Source of the DNA: Effrenium voratum
Lineage: Eukaryota; Sar; Dinophyceae; Suessiales; Symbiodiniaceae
Reading direction: 5' to 3'
DNA: 64,000 nucleotides
Assembly (NCBI GenBank): GCA_963377175.1
Contig: CAUJNA010001635.1
Coordinates: 335,907 to 399,906, forward strand
Below the pieces are notes generated by a model. That model was not told the DNA's origin. It worked only from the letters and a program-made list of their open reading frames with translations, and did not search any database. Positions 23,802-33,785 of this stretch are shown here, in pieces; position 1 is the first letter of the stretch; every line of letters starts with the position of its first letter. A program made the translations under genes and the position numbers.

Positions 23802-24600
23802 AAGGCACCCGACTTAGCAACTGTTCGAGAAGCGCCGGGCGGATCGAATTGGGCTTCCGGCGCAGGGTTGCACATGGCGGCATCCACCTCCAAGCCGACC
23901 TCCCGCGCCTGTCGAAACGAAGTGGGTACAGTTGAGGTGTCTCAACCGCTGCAAGCTGAAAGCAGTTGGATTTCTCAGAGGTTCTGCGACTCAGGAGTCC
24001 ACCTGTGGCTGAACTGACAACACCTTCACCAGATGTGTCGATAGCCCTGGTTTGCTGCCTTTCCGACCGAAACGGATTTTTGAGAAGCTCTGAACCTTTT
24101 GGCACAACTGGCTGCGCTGACGCGGCTGAATGCCCAAGACTCAGAGCCAAACACATAGTTGTCTCGGTATGTTGTACTGACAAGTGCAGCTTCTTTCACA
24201 CTCCCGGCAGGAAGTTCAAGGCTAGCCAGCAGTGCCAACAATGACCAGAACAGTCTTTCCCAATGCCTGACTGGCCCAACGTCCGGGCTCCAGAGGGAGG
24301 GGTGGCCGTAAGCAACAAAGGCAACGGCAAGGCAAGACAAAGGCTCACATCGATGAAGGCGACGAGTGAGAACACCAAACGGGCGACAAAACCCGACACA
24401 AAACGACGGGCAAAACTCGGGCGACGGCTGAAAGGGAGCCAACAGGAAACAAGATTTGAATTGCAACTTAAATGAAACCTGTCTCCCCTGGTCAGTCACA
24501 ATGACACGTTTTCCTTCTTCAATGGCCAAACTAGGGAAGCAAAGGGCAAATGCCCCTCGTGCTGTGTCAGTTTGTCACAAGGATGCTTAGGAGTTGCGGG

Positions 24601-25085
24601 GGAAAAAACACAACATATTCCTTTCAGCACAATATTGCCAAGTGGGTGTGTCTTTCTTTGAGGGTACCCATGGTACACCGTTTTCTGAAACACCTCCACC
24701 ATGAGCTACAGTAGTTATTTGGCTACATGGTGGAATGGGCGAGAGTTCCCACTTCGTTCTGTAACCCTGAACCAGATTTGACTCGTTGACCTCGTTCTCC
24801 AACGCCGCCTGTGTTTGTGATCTCAACCACTTAGGCGACGACTCCAAAACGGACGAGCCCAGACCCGCCTCCCCAAGGAAGCCCAGGGCGAAGGGCCAGG
24901 TGGAGACCTCGAAGGCACCTTTGGCCTCGCAACTTGGCCAAGCAAACACTTTCTGTGCTGAAAGCTGTAGCTCATGTGGTGTCTTACTCCATCAGCGTTT
25001 CAGAAAACGGGGTACCACGGGTACCCTCAAAGAAAGACACAACCACTTGGCAATAGATGACTATGCTGAAAGGAATATTGTTGGT
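24601..25085. repeat. Inverted repeat, ~115-bp arms, 253-bp loop
   Basis: Arm one (24601-24711) and the reverse complement of arm two (24965-25085) share CTGTAGCTCATG, TTTCAGAAAACGG, GGGTACCCTCAAAGAAAGAC and CACTTGGCAATA with few differences. The arms include the right part of the hairpin-element family (GGGTACCCTCAAAGAAAGAC). The loop (24712-24964) contains a GC-rich PPR-like segment. Confidence 0.8.
24845..24927 (-). CDS. Possible PPR-like exon inside an inverted-repeat loop
   Basis: A minus frame reads KGAFEVSTWPFALGFLGEAG, continuing LGSSVLE, with the W-x-x-A-L pattern seen in the other PPR-like exons here. AG acceptors are present at CCAAAG and TTCGAG, but the pyrimidine-rich run TCTCCACCTGGCCCTTCGCC could instead be an intron end, in which case the coding reading is wrong. 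It lies in the loop of a 115-bp inverted repeat, so it may have been moved or captured with it. Weak call. Confidence 0.22.
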
Positions 25086-25129
25086 TGTCCCCTGTTGGAT
25101 TGAAAGGGAATCTATTTGAAATATTTGTT

Positions 25130-25222
25130 TTAGGGTCTTTAAATAGGAACCCTCCAAAATGATTAGTTTCGTGTTGATGTCCCTTTAAAAGCAGCCCAAA
25201 GGTTTCCCTCAAAAAACGATGG
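25130..25222 (+). repeat. Dispersed hairpin element, diverged copy
   Basis: GGAACCCTCCAAAATGA, TTAGTTTCGTGTTG, ATGTCCCTTTAAAAGCAGCC, CAAAGGTTTCCCTCAAAAAA. Order of blocks is as in the family, but the central GGTACC is lost. Confidence 0.6.
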
Positions 25223-25629
25223 CCCATATTGGGGGTTTCTCCAGTGGCGTGTGGACCCCATGTTGCTTGGTATTTCAAGAAAAGCCAACAAGGAAACTTT
25301 TGCCATAGGGGACCGATTCCCATGTTGAGAAACAACCCCATATGCCAAACCAGCCGGCAAGGACAACTAAACAGATACACCGATATACCAGAACAGCAAG
25401 AAGCAGGCAAACACAAAACCCAACCAAGTGAGGGAAACAAAGGACAGGAGACTGATGCCAAAACAGGTTGGTCACACATGAAGTTGAGGCATCATGTTCT
25501 GCAAAAACGACCGCCACAAGACACGACTCAATAGAAGCTCTGTGGTTGTGTTGCACAAGCATGCACTCACCAGCCCGGTTGACATGTCGAAGCGTTTCTC
25601 TCAAAAGGAAGGGCCAAAGAATTCCCCAG

Positions 25630-25745
25630 GCCAATTGCAAGTCGAATCCGACAAGGCGGAAGCGCCTCCAGGCGGTCACCCCCCGCGGCGCAAGCACTCA
25701 GGCATCCTCGGAAGCAAGCGGCACCCGGCACGCGCCTTGATGTTC
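25630..25745. other. GC-rich island, possible exon
   Basis: A plus frame reads VESDKAEAPPGGHPPRRK and a minus frame reads VTAWRRFRLVGFDLQLAWG. Composition resembles the exons elsewhere, but neither frame has a recognisable domain and the strand is unclear. Confidence 0.25.
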
Positions 25746-25910
25746 GATGTATCGCGGATGTACGTGAACCAGTTTAGGATATCATGGCTTAGGGACCTGA
25801 CAAGTTCCAATACCCAAACCTACTACGTACGCCTCCAACCTGTCAGGCCCCATGGGTCTTGTGTGAGATCGTGGCTGCCCGCCCCAAGTGGACTTTGCAC
25901 AAAGTGAACA

Positions 25911-25960
25911 ATTCAGTGAAACGGAATTCAGTGAAACGGGTTTCAGTGAAACGGTTTCAG
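25911..25960 (+). repeat. 16-17-bp tandem repeat, three units
   Basis: TTCAGTGAAACGG is repeated three times with AA or GT between units. Short tandem array, no other feature attached. Confidence 0.9.
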
Positions 25961-26644
25961 ATCGAAGGGTCGACAGCAAATGCTAGGCCCAGCCTGCGGC
26001 AACTTGCACAAACCATTCCAAGGGACGCTCAACTATATGCCCTCAATGCATCTCAATGCACTCAGACCAAACAACAGCAACGACGATGTTGTGCCCGTGG
26101 TCGCGTGCCGTTGCATGCAAATGCCATTGCTGCCTTCTCAACATGAACCATCGGCCAGCATTGGCCTATCCAAATCTTTGATTGAAATCGCTGGGCTTGG
26201 TTTGCTACTGATTTAGGTTGGTTGCGTAGATCGCCGGTTTCGATTGGTTTGCATTGGTACGCTAGTAGTTTGGATTGGCCTGTCTTGGCGACGAGGATTG
26301 AGTCGGTGTGCGATTCTACCTAAAGTCCGTCGATCGCAAACACCTTGGGCATAACAAAAAACAAGAGCAGGCCTTTGAACTAAGCACGTGGCAGCCTCCA
26401 GTTGGGGATGCTCACGGTAGGAATTGCTTTCTAAAGCCACGCACACAGGTATCCAAACATGCCACCAATCAAGTCTGGGCCAAGTGTCTGCTGCAGGAAA
26501 AAACGGACCAAGCGATCCTGCGTCGAGGCATCTCCTGTCGCGTCTAGCATCGGACTCGGAGAATGGGTCATGCTTGCACTGACCGATTCAAGGGCCCCAA
26601 AGGCCTCAACCCACAAAGCCACCACAAGTTCACGAACTGGAGTC

Positions 26645-26740
26645 GTGCAAAGGCGCATGTCACTTTGGCCGGGTTGACACGCAAACCCATCGCCAGCGCC
26701 AAGGCGAGGGCTTGGGCATCCAACAGAACCCAAGGTCCGG
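26645..26740 (-). other. Open minus-strand segment, possible exon
   Basis: One minus frame reads WVLLDAQALALALAMGLRV and continues NPAKVTCAFARLQ. The G-L-R-x-N-P ... V-T-C pattern recalls the end of a PPR motif, but the alanine/leucine helix followed by M-G-L-R also recalls retroelement RNase H or reverse transcriptase segments. A second minus frame is open over the same DNA. Family undecided. Confidence 0.25.
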
Positions 26741-26954
26741 GCCTCACCTGCGCATGTTTGGCGAAATCAGAACCTGGTAAGGTCGTCCCATCCTGGCAAA
26801 GTTCATGGATATCCGCTTCTATTTGGCTGTGGGTCAAACATAGGCACCCAAAAATGGAACCCTTGTAAGAGGAAACATGGACTAAAAGCTGCGGTCCAAT
26901 TCCTGGTTTCATTTTGACCCGCAGCCATTTCTGGTTGGGCCTTGGTTTCCGCTT

Positions 26955-27053
26955 CTTCGCGCCGCGTCCTCCAAGACGTCCACGGCGCTGCGCCATCTGA
27001 GGCGCAGAACCCCCAGCAGGGCGTCGTAGATCTCACCCGAGGGGCGAAGGTCC
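26955..27053 (-). CDS. PPR-like exon
   Basis: After a TTCGGTCAG acceptor the minus strand reads DLRPSGEIYDALLGVLRL and continues RWRSAVDVLEDAARR. Tyr-Asp-Ala-Leu-Leu followed by W-x-x-A-V-x-V-L fits a degenerate pentatricopeptide motif, though about two residues shorter than usual between the tyrosine and tryptophan. The DNA is strongly GC-rich against its flanks. A GC donor exists at GAGGAC|GCGGCG, and another AG|AAGC boundary lies about ten bases on, so the 3' end is approximate. A competing minus frame (RSTTPCWGFCASDG) is also open. Neighbouring minus-strand PPR-like exons are at 31.4 and 24.9 kb. Confidence 0.4.
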
Positions 27054-27689
27054 CTGACCGAAGGTCCCGACGCGCGACTGGAGACCGGAGGGTGCTGCGC
27101 GGATTAACATGGAACCCAACCAACCATTCGAGGGATCTCCATATTTTGGGGAACCCCCCTCTTTTAGGTTGGTTTATTTGCAGGGCAGTAAATAGTTTAA
27201 ATAGATAGTGATTGAGAAGATTGACTCATCTGCAGCCGTTGGGTGGCGAAATTTCAGCTTTCTTGTGCATGCTGTGCGCGTTAGATGTCACAAAACCAAG
27301 GTGATGGCTCCCAATACCCGTGGGCAAGTACCTTCCAACTGCAGGATGAAGGCTAGAACGGCTGCTTGCTTTGACATGAGTGCAGACCGGCACCTGGGGT
27401 TGGTAGCAGTCAGCTGACAAATCCATCATGAACATGAAAAGGAACACTGCACAACTGCCAAACGCTTCTTGAGGGTTCCGAATCCCATTTTGACGAGCAC
27501 CGCTCCCGAGAAAACCGCTCAGCCCGAAACTACGCCTCGCTGTGGCGGTCGCCAAGAGATGAATGGCCCAGGCCCAGGCCTGCACTCGACGCGCTTTTCA
27601 TCTTCCTTCCTTTTTCTTCGCAGGTCCCGTTTTGGAGGTTGGGGCAGTGTCCTGACTTTTCTTAGGCGCGTTGAACGCTGGTGCTTCTG

Positions 27690-27750
27690 GGCTTTCCCGA
27701 AAAAACCCAAACGGCAGGTACCCGGTACCAACAAAAAGACACAGCCCTTT
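27690..27750 (+). repeat. Dispersed hairpin element, partial copy
   Basis: GGGCTTTCCCGAAAAAACCC, AAACGGCAGGTACCCGG, TACCAACAAAAAGACACAG. The tail is well kept; the left end is absent. Confidence 0.5.
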
Positions 27751-28851
27751 AATCCCCTGGTTGATGAAAAAAGGTCGAGGAATCGTGCAGTTTCTCCACC
27801 TCCCCTTCGTGGCTTGGAACCCGGATACCCGGTTTGGAGGCCTGTCCGGTGCTTTCACATAATCCAAAGCAATCCAAACCACCCCTTGGTTACCAAACCT
27901 TTTGGTGTCAACTGTTGCCCTTTCTATTTTTTTGGGGGGGAGCCTGTGCTCAGACAAACCCATTCGAATATCTTGGGCCTTGTCATTTGGACAAACGTGT
28001 TACTGGCTCGCAGGCTGCTTTTGTTTTCTGCATAAAATAAACGGCAGTTGCGAAAAGGGTCTGGCTAACCTTTCTGACGACATGCTACATCCACACCCCG
28101 AGAAGTCTGACGTGCGAGTTTCCACTTTGACTTGCTTGTCGCTTTAGTTGCAGTGCAGCCTTGGCACCATAGCTGCTGCGCTTGCAGCTGTCTCTTTCCA
28201 AGCTATGCTTCCTGAAAAAAGTCTCGTCGAAGAAACATTTGGTACTCAACTGCGCCGAAAGGTAGCTACTCTCCACCGCTGCCTCAAAATAGCTGATACA
28301 CGCCTGTTGTTTCGAGTTTGATGTTCTGCTTGACGATACTTTTGCCGCTTCCCCTTGACACCATGCAAAATGGGGAACTCGGATTCATTGTCCTGATCAA
28401 GGTGAAGTATTGACTGTTCAGCATGCAATGCAAATAGCCTTGGGATGAGCACATCATCCTGCTTTCTCCACGGGGTGTTGTTTCCTCTACCCGGCACCAC
28501 TTCGGTCACTGCCGAATTTCTAGAGAGTCTGCAATAAGCCTCTCAGTGAATGTATTTGCTTAGGTGTGCGGCGTTGGCTTAACTTCACAGAGAGAGCAGT
28601 GCGTTTGTCCGTCTATTTTCGGAAGAACAAAGGCGTATGATTGAGCTGCCAGTTTGCAGAGTCCCAGGTATCTGCAGCACGCTCTCATGGTGCCGCATTA
28701 TTCTTCATCTCAAACCTAGGGTCTTGATATGAGGTATTTATTGCCAGCAATTTGCGGAGTGGAGACAAAAAGGTATTGATTGACTTCCGTCAAATGGAAA
28801 GATGTTGTCAAAGAGGTTTTGTGTTGGCTCCCTCTTCAAGCTGTCCCTGAA
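27751..28851. other. No firm gene; one weak exon hint
   Basis: A minus frame near 28255-28310 reads VSAILRQRWRVATF, again with W-x-x-A, but it is shorter than a PPR motif and lacks a convincing acceptor. Nothing else is supported. Confidence 0.35.
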
Positions 28852-28978
28852 ACAGTCCTTCCTGTGGCCTGTGGATGAAAACGGTCCTTCCTGTGGCCTG
28901 TGAAATAAACAAAATCCTGCACCAGTTGGATAAAACCCTATGAATACTTGGCTTACCTCCACCAACTGGTGCAGATTT
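28852..28978 (+). repeat. 29-bp tandem pair followed by a small hairpin
   Basis: GTCCTTCCTGTGGCCTGTG occurs twice, 29 bp apart (28852-28909). It is followed by an inverted repeat with arms AAATCCTGCACCAGTTGG (28912-28929) and its complement at 28959-28978. The arm shares AAATCCTGCACCA with the end of the TA-flanked MITE at 29.27 kb. Confidence 0.75.
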
Positions 28979-29015
28979 GTCTCCATCCGTGCTTTGACCA
29001 GCTGCCTGGTGATTC

Positions 29016-29123
29016 TGAGTGAATTATAATATTTCACCAACCTGAAATAAGGTGGTTGGGGGGCTATTCCCCAAAAAACAACCATTTGGGGTGAAGTCGT
29101 GTGGGGTCGTTATAATTCACCCA
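29016..29123. mobile_element. 108-bp MITE with 8-bp target duplication
   Basis: Terminal inverted repeats TGAGTGAATTATAA and TGGGTGAATTATAA (13 of 14 match) are bounded on both sides by the direct repeat GGTGATTC (29008-29015 and 29124-29131). An 8-bp duplication with short inverted ends is the signature of a non-autonomous hAT-like element, though other superfamilies with 8-bp duplications are possible. The interior has no coding capacity and contains its own short inverted pieces (CACCAACC/GGTGGTTGG). Confidence 0.7.
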
Positions 29124-29149
29124 GGTGATTCCCTGCTGGCCTGCTCCCC

Positions 29150-29225
29150 ACAAAGCTCCACAGCATCGCGCAGCAGGCGGCCGTTAGGTCGGCGCCGCTT
29201 CTGCCAAAGGCCCTGCCAACCGCCA
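29150..29225 (-). other. GC-rich candidate exon, unassigned
   Basis: The minus frame reads KRRRPNGRLLRDAVELCGEQ after a TTTGGCAG acceptor. It resembles an exon in composition and helix pattern and lies between two MITEs. No family recognised. Confidence 0.22.
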
Positions 29226-29270
29226 CCGAGCAGCTTGCTCGAGGAATATACAGCCATGGGGCATAACCTA

Positions 29271-29391
29271 CTGTGGGTGGACGAAATCCTGCACCACTTT
29301 GAAACCATAGGAAACCACTGTTTGTTGGTATTTACAGGGGAAGCATCACCCCAGGGTTTTTTAGGTGGTTCAGGATTCCGTCCATCCACAG
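29271..29391. mobile_element. MITE copy 1, CTGTGGRTGGACG ends, TA target
   Basis: The element begins CTGTGGGTGGACGAAATCCT and ends with the complement of CTGTGGATGGACGGAATCCT, giving ~28-bp inverted ends, and is bounded by TA on both sides. It is 121 bp long with a conserved interior (GTTTGTTGGTATTTACAGGG). TA duplication with such ends suggests a non-autonomous Tc1/mariner-like element. Related copies are at 32.69 and 40.61 kb. Confidence 0.8.
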
Positions 29392-31274
29392 TATGGCTCC
29401 ATTTTGTGGTGGATGAACATCCCATTTGCCAGCTATTTTGATGTTCACCATTACAGGGTTTTGACCCACAGCCATATAAAACCATGACCTAGATGCATCT
29501 GGACCAGAATTACATCGCCAATGTGCAGAGACACCGCAATTTGAAGTGTTCATTTATGGGAAAATGGAGGCCCCAAATGAGCAAAGTGGCCTTCAGGCTT
29601 GTAAGCCGCGCAATCCCGTGATTCGCTATGTTCTGTACAGAGTCCTGTATTCTTAGTCAAAGAAAAGATATCGCGGGGGAGCTCTTAACCCGAATACTGG
29701 TAAGTTCCTGCCCTCTAAAGCAAACCTGGACAGCTCCTCTCAGCCCCCCTTTCTCTGAACAAGAGCTGAATAAGGCAACTGCAATCAAACCACACTCGAC
29801 CATCGCCAGCCAAAGCCGGCAGAAACGCCGAAACAAACCTCCTACATTTGAAGCATTTCATGGGCTTCCACTGGTGTAGTTCTGGTACTCGCTTTCCCGG
29901 AGACCGTGTTGCATAGGGCTTGGATTGCATGCCCGCAAAGGCCCACCAAGGTTCAAAAAGCGCTGCAGAAGCGTTGGCCTCAATTGACATGGCGTCAATG
30001 TGAACCTTGCCAGGAAGCCTATCCCATCTTGATCAGCGTTCATGAAAAACAGATCAAACGTCAGACACCGCGACATAGAATTGAAGGGCGCTTGTAACCA
30101 GCTGGTATCTGACGACACGTGGCTTTTCTTCATGCCGCTAAGATTAATGTCTTATGTCGAAGTCATGTGGCTCTGCGAGAAGTGCAATTTCCGCCGTCTG
30201 GTAGTGTGGTTCTTGCCTCTTCGCGGATCTCAGACTGCCATTGCCAGGGCTCATTGCCATGACGCCATGACAGGTTGCATGTTGCAAGTTGGATTTAAGG
30301 CAACAGGATCAAGTTGCCTATCAGTTCAACTCTAGCTTTACTCGTAGATACAAATCTGCGTATAGCAGCCATGGGTTGGGAATCTGGATTGAACATTCCA
30401 AACGCGCCCCTTGAGAAGGGAAACCAACATAATCATGTCAAAACTACACTGGCTTCTTGCAACGGCATTGGCTCAGCCGCTGACAAAAGCCACCCAAGAT
30501 GGATTAAATATTGTTGCTGGAAATAAACAGGTTAACCATTGGCGATGAGAGGGTTCCTCAAAAGACACGGCTTTGGAAACACTATACTTGCCGTGTTTCG
30601 AGTGACGTGTTCATGTTTCGTATAAGTTGGTGTTGGAGAAAACATTAACTTTCAACATGGCGGTTCAAATCAGTAAAGTTACCTTCGTGCTGTGCGCCAA
30701 ATTCAGGTCGTGCAACTGACTGTCATGTGTAAGAGGTATACCGGTATAGGCTGCTCATCCTAGAACTGCGGTGAGCGAAAGGGCGTCCCGAGACGTTAGC
30801 TGGTTCAAAGGATCCCTAGAGCCCGACTGGCATGGCTTATAGGCTTGCTCAATGAGAACTGACAAATGAGGGGCTTGACGCTAGTTAAAAGAGTGAAAAG
30901 AAGCGACACATCTAGCCCTATCGCCTGCCTCATTCCCCTCCCCCCCCCTCAGTGGCGTTTTCAGGCCCCTCCTTTGCCTTTTCGTAAGTTGCCACACCAG
31001 CGCTTGAAATTTGACCACGCCTCCCCGCATGGTTGACATCTACTGGTTATTGCTTTTTTACGATTCTTGGCCATTGGGGACCAATAGATGCTGGTAAATG
31101 GAATAACACCAATCTAAACCAGTGGAACCCTCCCCAAAAGTATAAAAGTCCAGGACTTCAGGGAGTGTCTAGCCTTGGCCTAAGTCGTGGCCGACATCTG
31201 TGATACCCTTGGGTGGCTCGTCTTTACTAGGAATTTTGGACCTAGTCGTCTCGCTGGGTAAATTCGGAGACCCA
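29392..31274. other. No gene recognised
   Basis: Short overlapping frames on both strands without domains. A C-run (30940-30950) and mixed sequence; nothing supported. Confidence 0.45.
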
Positions 31275-31313
31275 ATCCCCCACCCCCCACCCCCCACACC
31301 CCCCCCACCCCCT
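31275..31313. repeat. C-rich tract with A interruptions
   Basis: CCCCCCAC-type units, about 39 bp; on the minus strand a G-run series able in principle to form a quadruplex. Confidence 0.85.
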
Positions 31314-31344
31314 CGTTTGCGAAGGTCCCAACAAAGGCCATCCC

Positions 31345-31452
31345 CGTCCTCCAGCACTTCCACGGCCACCTGCCACGCGCCCACCTGCGCAGCGGCCATC
31401 TTGGCCGCGCCCGAGGCGAGCTCGGCGCGGCGAGTGAGCGGCACCTCCAGGC
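31345..31452 (-). CDS. PPR-like exon
   Basis: The minus strand reads VPLTRRAELASGAAKMAAAQ and continues VGAWQVAVEVLED, ending with the W-x-x-A-V-x-V-L pattern shared by the other PPR-like exons. AG acceptors are available at GTGGCAG and CCTGGAG, and the end is approximate because GA and GT/GC-type donors are all possible there. GC content is far above the flanks. The helix before the tryptophan is alanine-rich and lacks the usual Y-N start, so this is a degenerate repeat if it is one. Hypothetical function: RNA-binding helical repeat. Confidence 0.4.
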
Positions 31453-31479
31453 CTGCCACTGGGTGGCACGTCTTTTGTG

Positions 31480-31535
31480 ACACCTCCTTTTTGGGAGGAT
31501 CTTGCGGAAACCAAAAGCACACACCATCCATGCTT
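31480..31535 (-). repeat. Hairpin element fragment
   Basis: A short diverged piece with AGGATCTTGCGGAAACC and AAAAGCACACACC, consistent with a decayed copy. Orientation is uncertain. Confidence 0.3.
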
Positions 31536-32691
31536 GTGTGCTTTTTTTTGGGGAAAAAGCAAAACCGCAACATGGAGTCCAAATATTGACAAAGACGAGC
31601 CACTCATCTGGGTCAATTGACCACCCGGGTGTATTTGTGAATCAACCAGGGGCATGTTGCACGACTGTGGCGGGCATGTGACCAAGGGGGCGAGATCCAA
31701 GCCGGAAAGAAACGCCGCCATTTTGACCATGGACCACTGACTCAAGCAAAGAAATCAACAGAGGGAACTTGGGAACCTTAGAGCTTTCCGGCCCAAACGG
31801 CTGCGGTTTCTTTTCTCTCCCCGTGCAAAAGAGTCCTGTGGAGGTTCCGTTGGCCGAATAGAACCCGTGCCCATAGCAATCAAACAAGGAAGGGGGCAAC
31901 ACTTTGCGTGGGAATCCAAACGCACATTAAAACATATGCCCAAACGGAGAGGGTGAAAGATGCGTAGCCAACCGCTTCACGGGAGGCACGAAAAGGACAA
32001 TCTAGCCGACTAAGTCTTCAAATTGACGAATGACTTATTCTTTTTTGGGACTGTGACAAAGGGAAGGGTCATAAATTAGAAGTGACAAGATCAAAAGATC
32101 AGCTTTGGGCAACCTAAAGCAAGGAACCCACGCTCTGGCCAGGGGTTCACCCATCAAGATTCAGCCTCGTAGGTCTCTAGCCTCGGGGGAGAAAAGGGGT
32201 AGGGAAACGTCAGCGATGCCGCTGTTCATTCAATTGCAGACTCCCAGTTGAAGCCCTGGCATGCCCTGGCCCCAGACCGATTCCTTTGCCTAAAGAACTT
32301 GCATTCCAGACCTCCAGAAACATTGCCCATGCCCAAAGGTTCCATCCCATCTGACAAGGCCCTCGTTCCGCTGGTCGTAGGACGTGTTCCTGAAAAACTA
32401 AGAGCTGGTTTGTCCACCATGGCAAGAAACAGACCGTTCAATTCCGTTCACAATTCATACAGCTGGATTTCCCCACATCTTGGCTGTGGCCATAAAAGTA
32501 AGCTGCGAGGAGGCTAGCTGCTACCTGCTACCTTGTTGGCCATCGTACACCTCGCAAAAATAACCATGAGGCGACGTAACGTGGGGCTGTTCAATGGATG
32601 CTGAAATAAATACTCCGTAAAACACCCACCCGCAAGGGATCCAAAATCTGGAGCCCTCATATTAAACGCCCCCCGTCTGTGCACAAACATA

Positions 32692-32797
32692 CTTTGGGTG
32701 GACGAACTCCTGCACCACTTTGAAACCATAGCAAATCATTGTTTGTTGGTATTTACAGGGGAAGCATCACCCCACATTAGATTTAGGTGGTGCAGGA
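32692..32797. mobile_element. MITE copy 2, right end truncated
   Basis: Starts CTTTGGGTGGACGAACTCCT after TA, has the same interior as copy 1 (TTTGAAACCATAG, GTTTGTTGGTATTTACAGGG, GAAGCATCACCCC) and stops after TTAGGTGGTGCAGG without the TCCATCCACAG terminus. Confidence 0.75.
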
Positions 32798-33289
32798 AAA
32801 ACCTTCTTTTAGGAGTTGCTTGAAAGCCCCCCCCACCCCGGCGGTAGCATCGATCGAGTGCCTTCAAAAGCCTTGGCTGCCGGAGGTCGGGTGGTGCGCA
32901 CCACCTCAGCCGTAGCCGTGAAGCCTAGCACCCTCCGTGCAAAACGGCAAGACGGGGTGCCAGTGACTTGGGGCAAGTGCATCTCCCTTAACAACTCCCA
33001 ACCTGCTGGCAATCGGACGTGCCCCGCTTTCGACCCCTGACAACCCCGCGCCTGTGTGACCTACAAGAAGCAGTTCAAATCATCACCACCACTTTAGTGA
33101 TGATGGGAACCCTGGATCTACTAACCCCTAATTTTGCTTGGGGGCGGTTTTGTTGTGGTTCATGTTTCGAGGTTGGAGAGGCCACCCCGAGCATGCACGA
33201 AGGTTCTGCTTTGAGGTCTAACCCCGCCCCCGCCTTCCGGGGACCCGAGCAGCTCAGCACCTCCCCCCCGAGCCCTTCTTGGACCCGCG

Positions 33290-33377
33290 CCTCAGCTTTT
33301 TGCGCTTGGCCGGCCTTGAGCAGCGCCATCTCCACCGCGCTCCGTAGGCCCAGGTCCCGCTGCGCGCGCCAATCCGC
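33290..33377 (-). CDS. Candidate exon, possibly PPR-like
   Basis: After a clean TCGATCCGTAG acceptor the minus strand reads, in phase 0, ADWRAQRDLGLRSAVEMALL, continuing KAGQAQKAEARVQ. It is GC-rich, helical and coding-like. Alanine/leucine spacing fits helical repeats, but the W-x-x-A rule is not met exactly. Possible GC donors lie at CTCAAG|GCCGGC and later, so the 3' end is arbitrary. Its strand and position between other PPR-like exons are the main reasons to group it with them. Confidence 0.35.
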
Positions 33378-33681
33378 CTACGGATCGAGCGAGAAACCCG
33401 TGAAAATTGCGGGAAATCCCATCCGCCGGAGAGTCCTTTCTCCATCAGGCAAGGAAAGTTGACGCGCTTGCATGCTCAGCTTACGCATTCCAGCGCTACT
33501 GCAAGCCCTTAATTTCGCTGCTCATATTTGAGGCATTGTTCGGGATCTTGCTTTTTGGAATGCGTACCTGCAGAACAGGGTATCCCACAAATCAGCGCCT
33601 TTGGTTCTCGCATCAATCCTGCTATGTTTGTCAGACCTTGAAGCTCCAGCAGATCGTGTGTTTTTGTGAATGTTGACCAGG

Positions 33682-33785
33682 ATTAATAAACCCGTCCCAG
33701 TATTAGGGGGGTGTTCCCTCCAAAAGTGGTCTGAATCCCCACTAAAAGGGGACACGCCCCAATAACAATCCACCAGGGGTTTAAC
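33682..33785. mobile_element. Small inverted-repeat element, ATTAATAAACCC family
   Basis: GATTAATAAACCCGTCCC at the left and the complement of GTTAAACCCCTGGTGGATTG at the right form imperfect inverted ends; inside are TATTAGGGGGGTGT and its complementary GACACGCCCCAATA. The left end matches 57.88 kb. No coding capacity. Confidence 0.5.
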
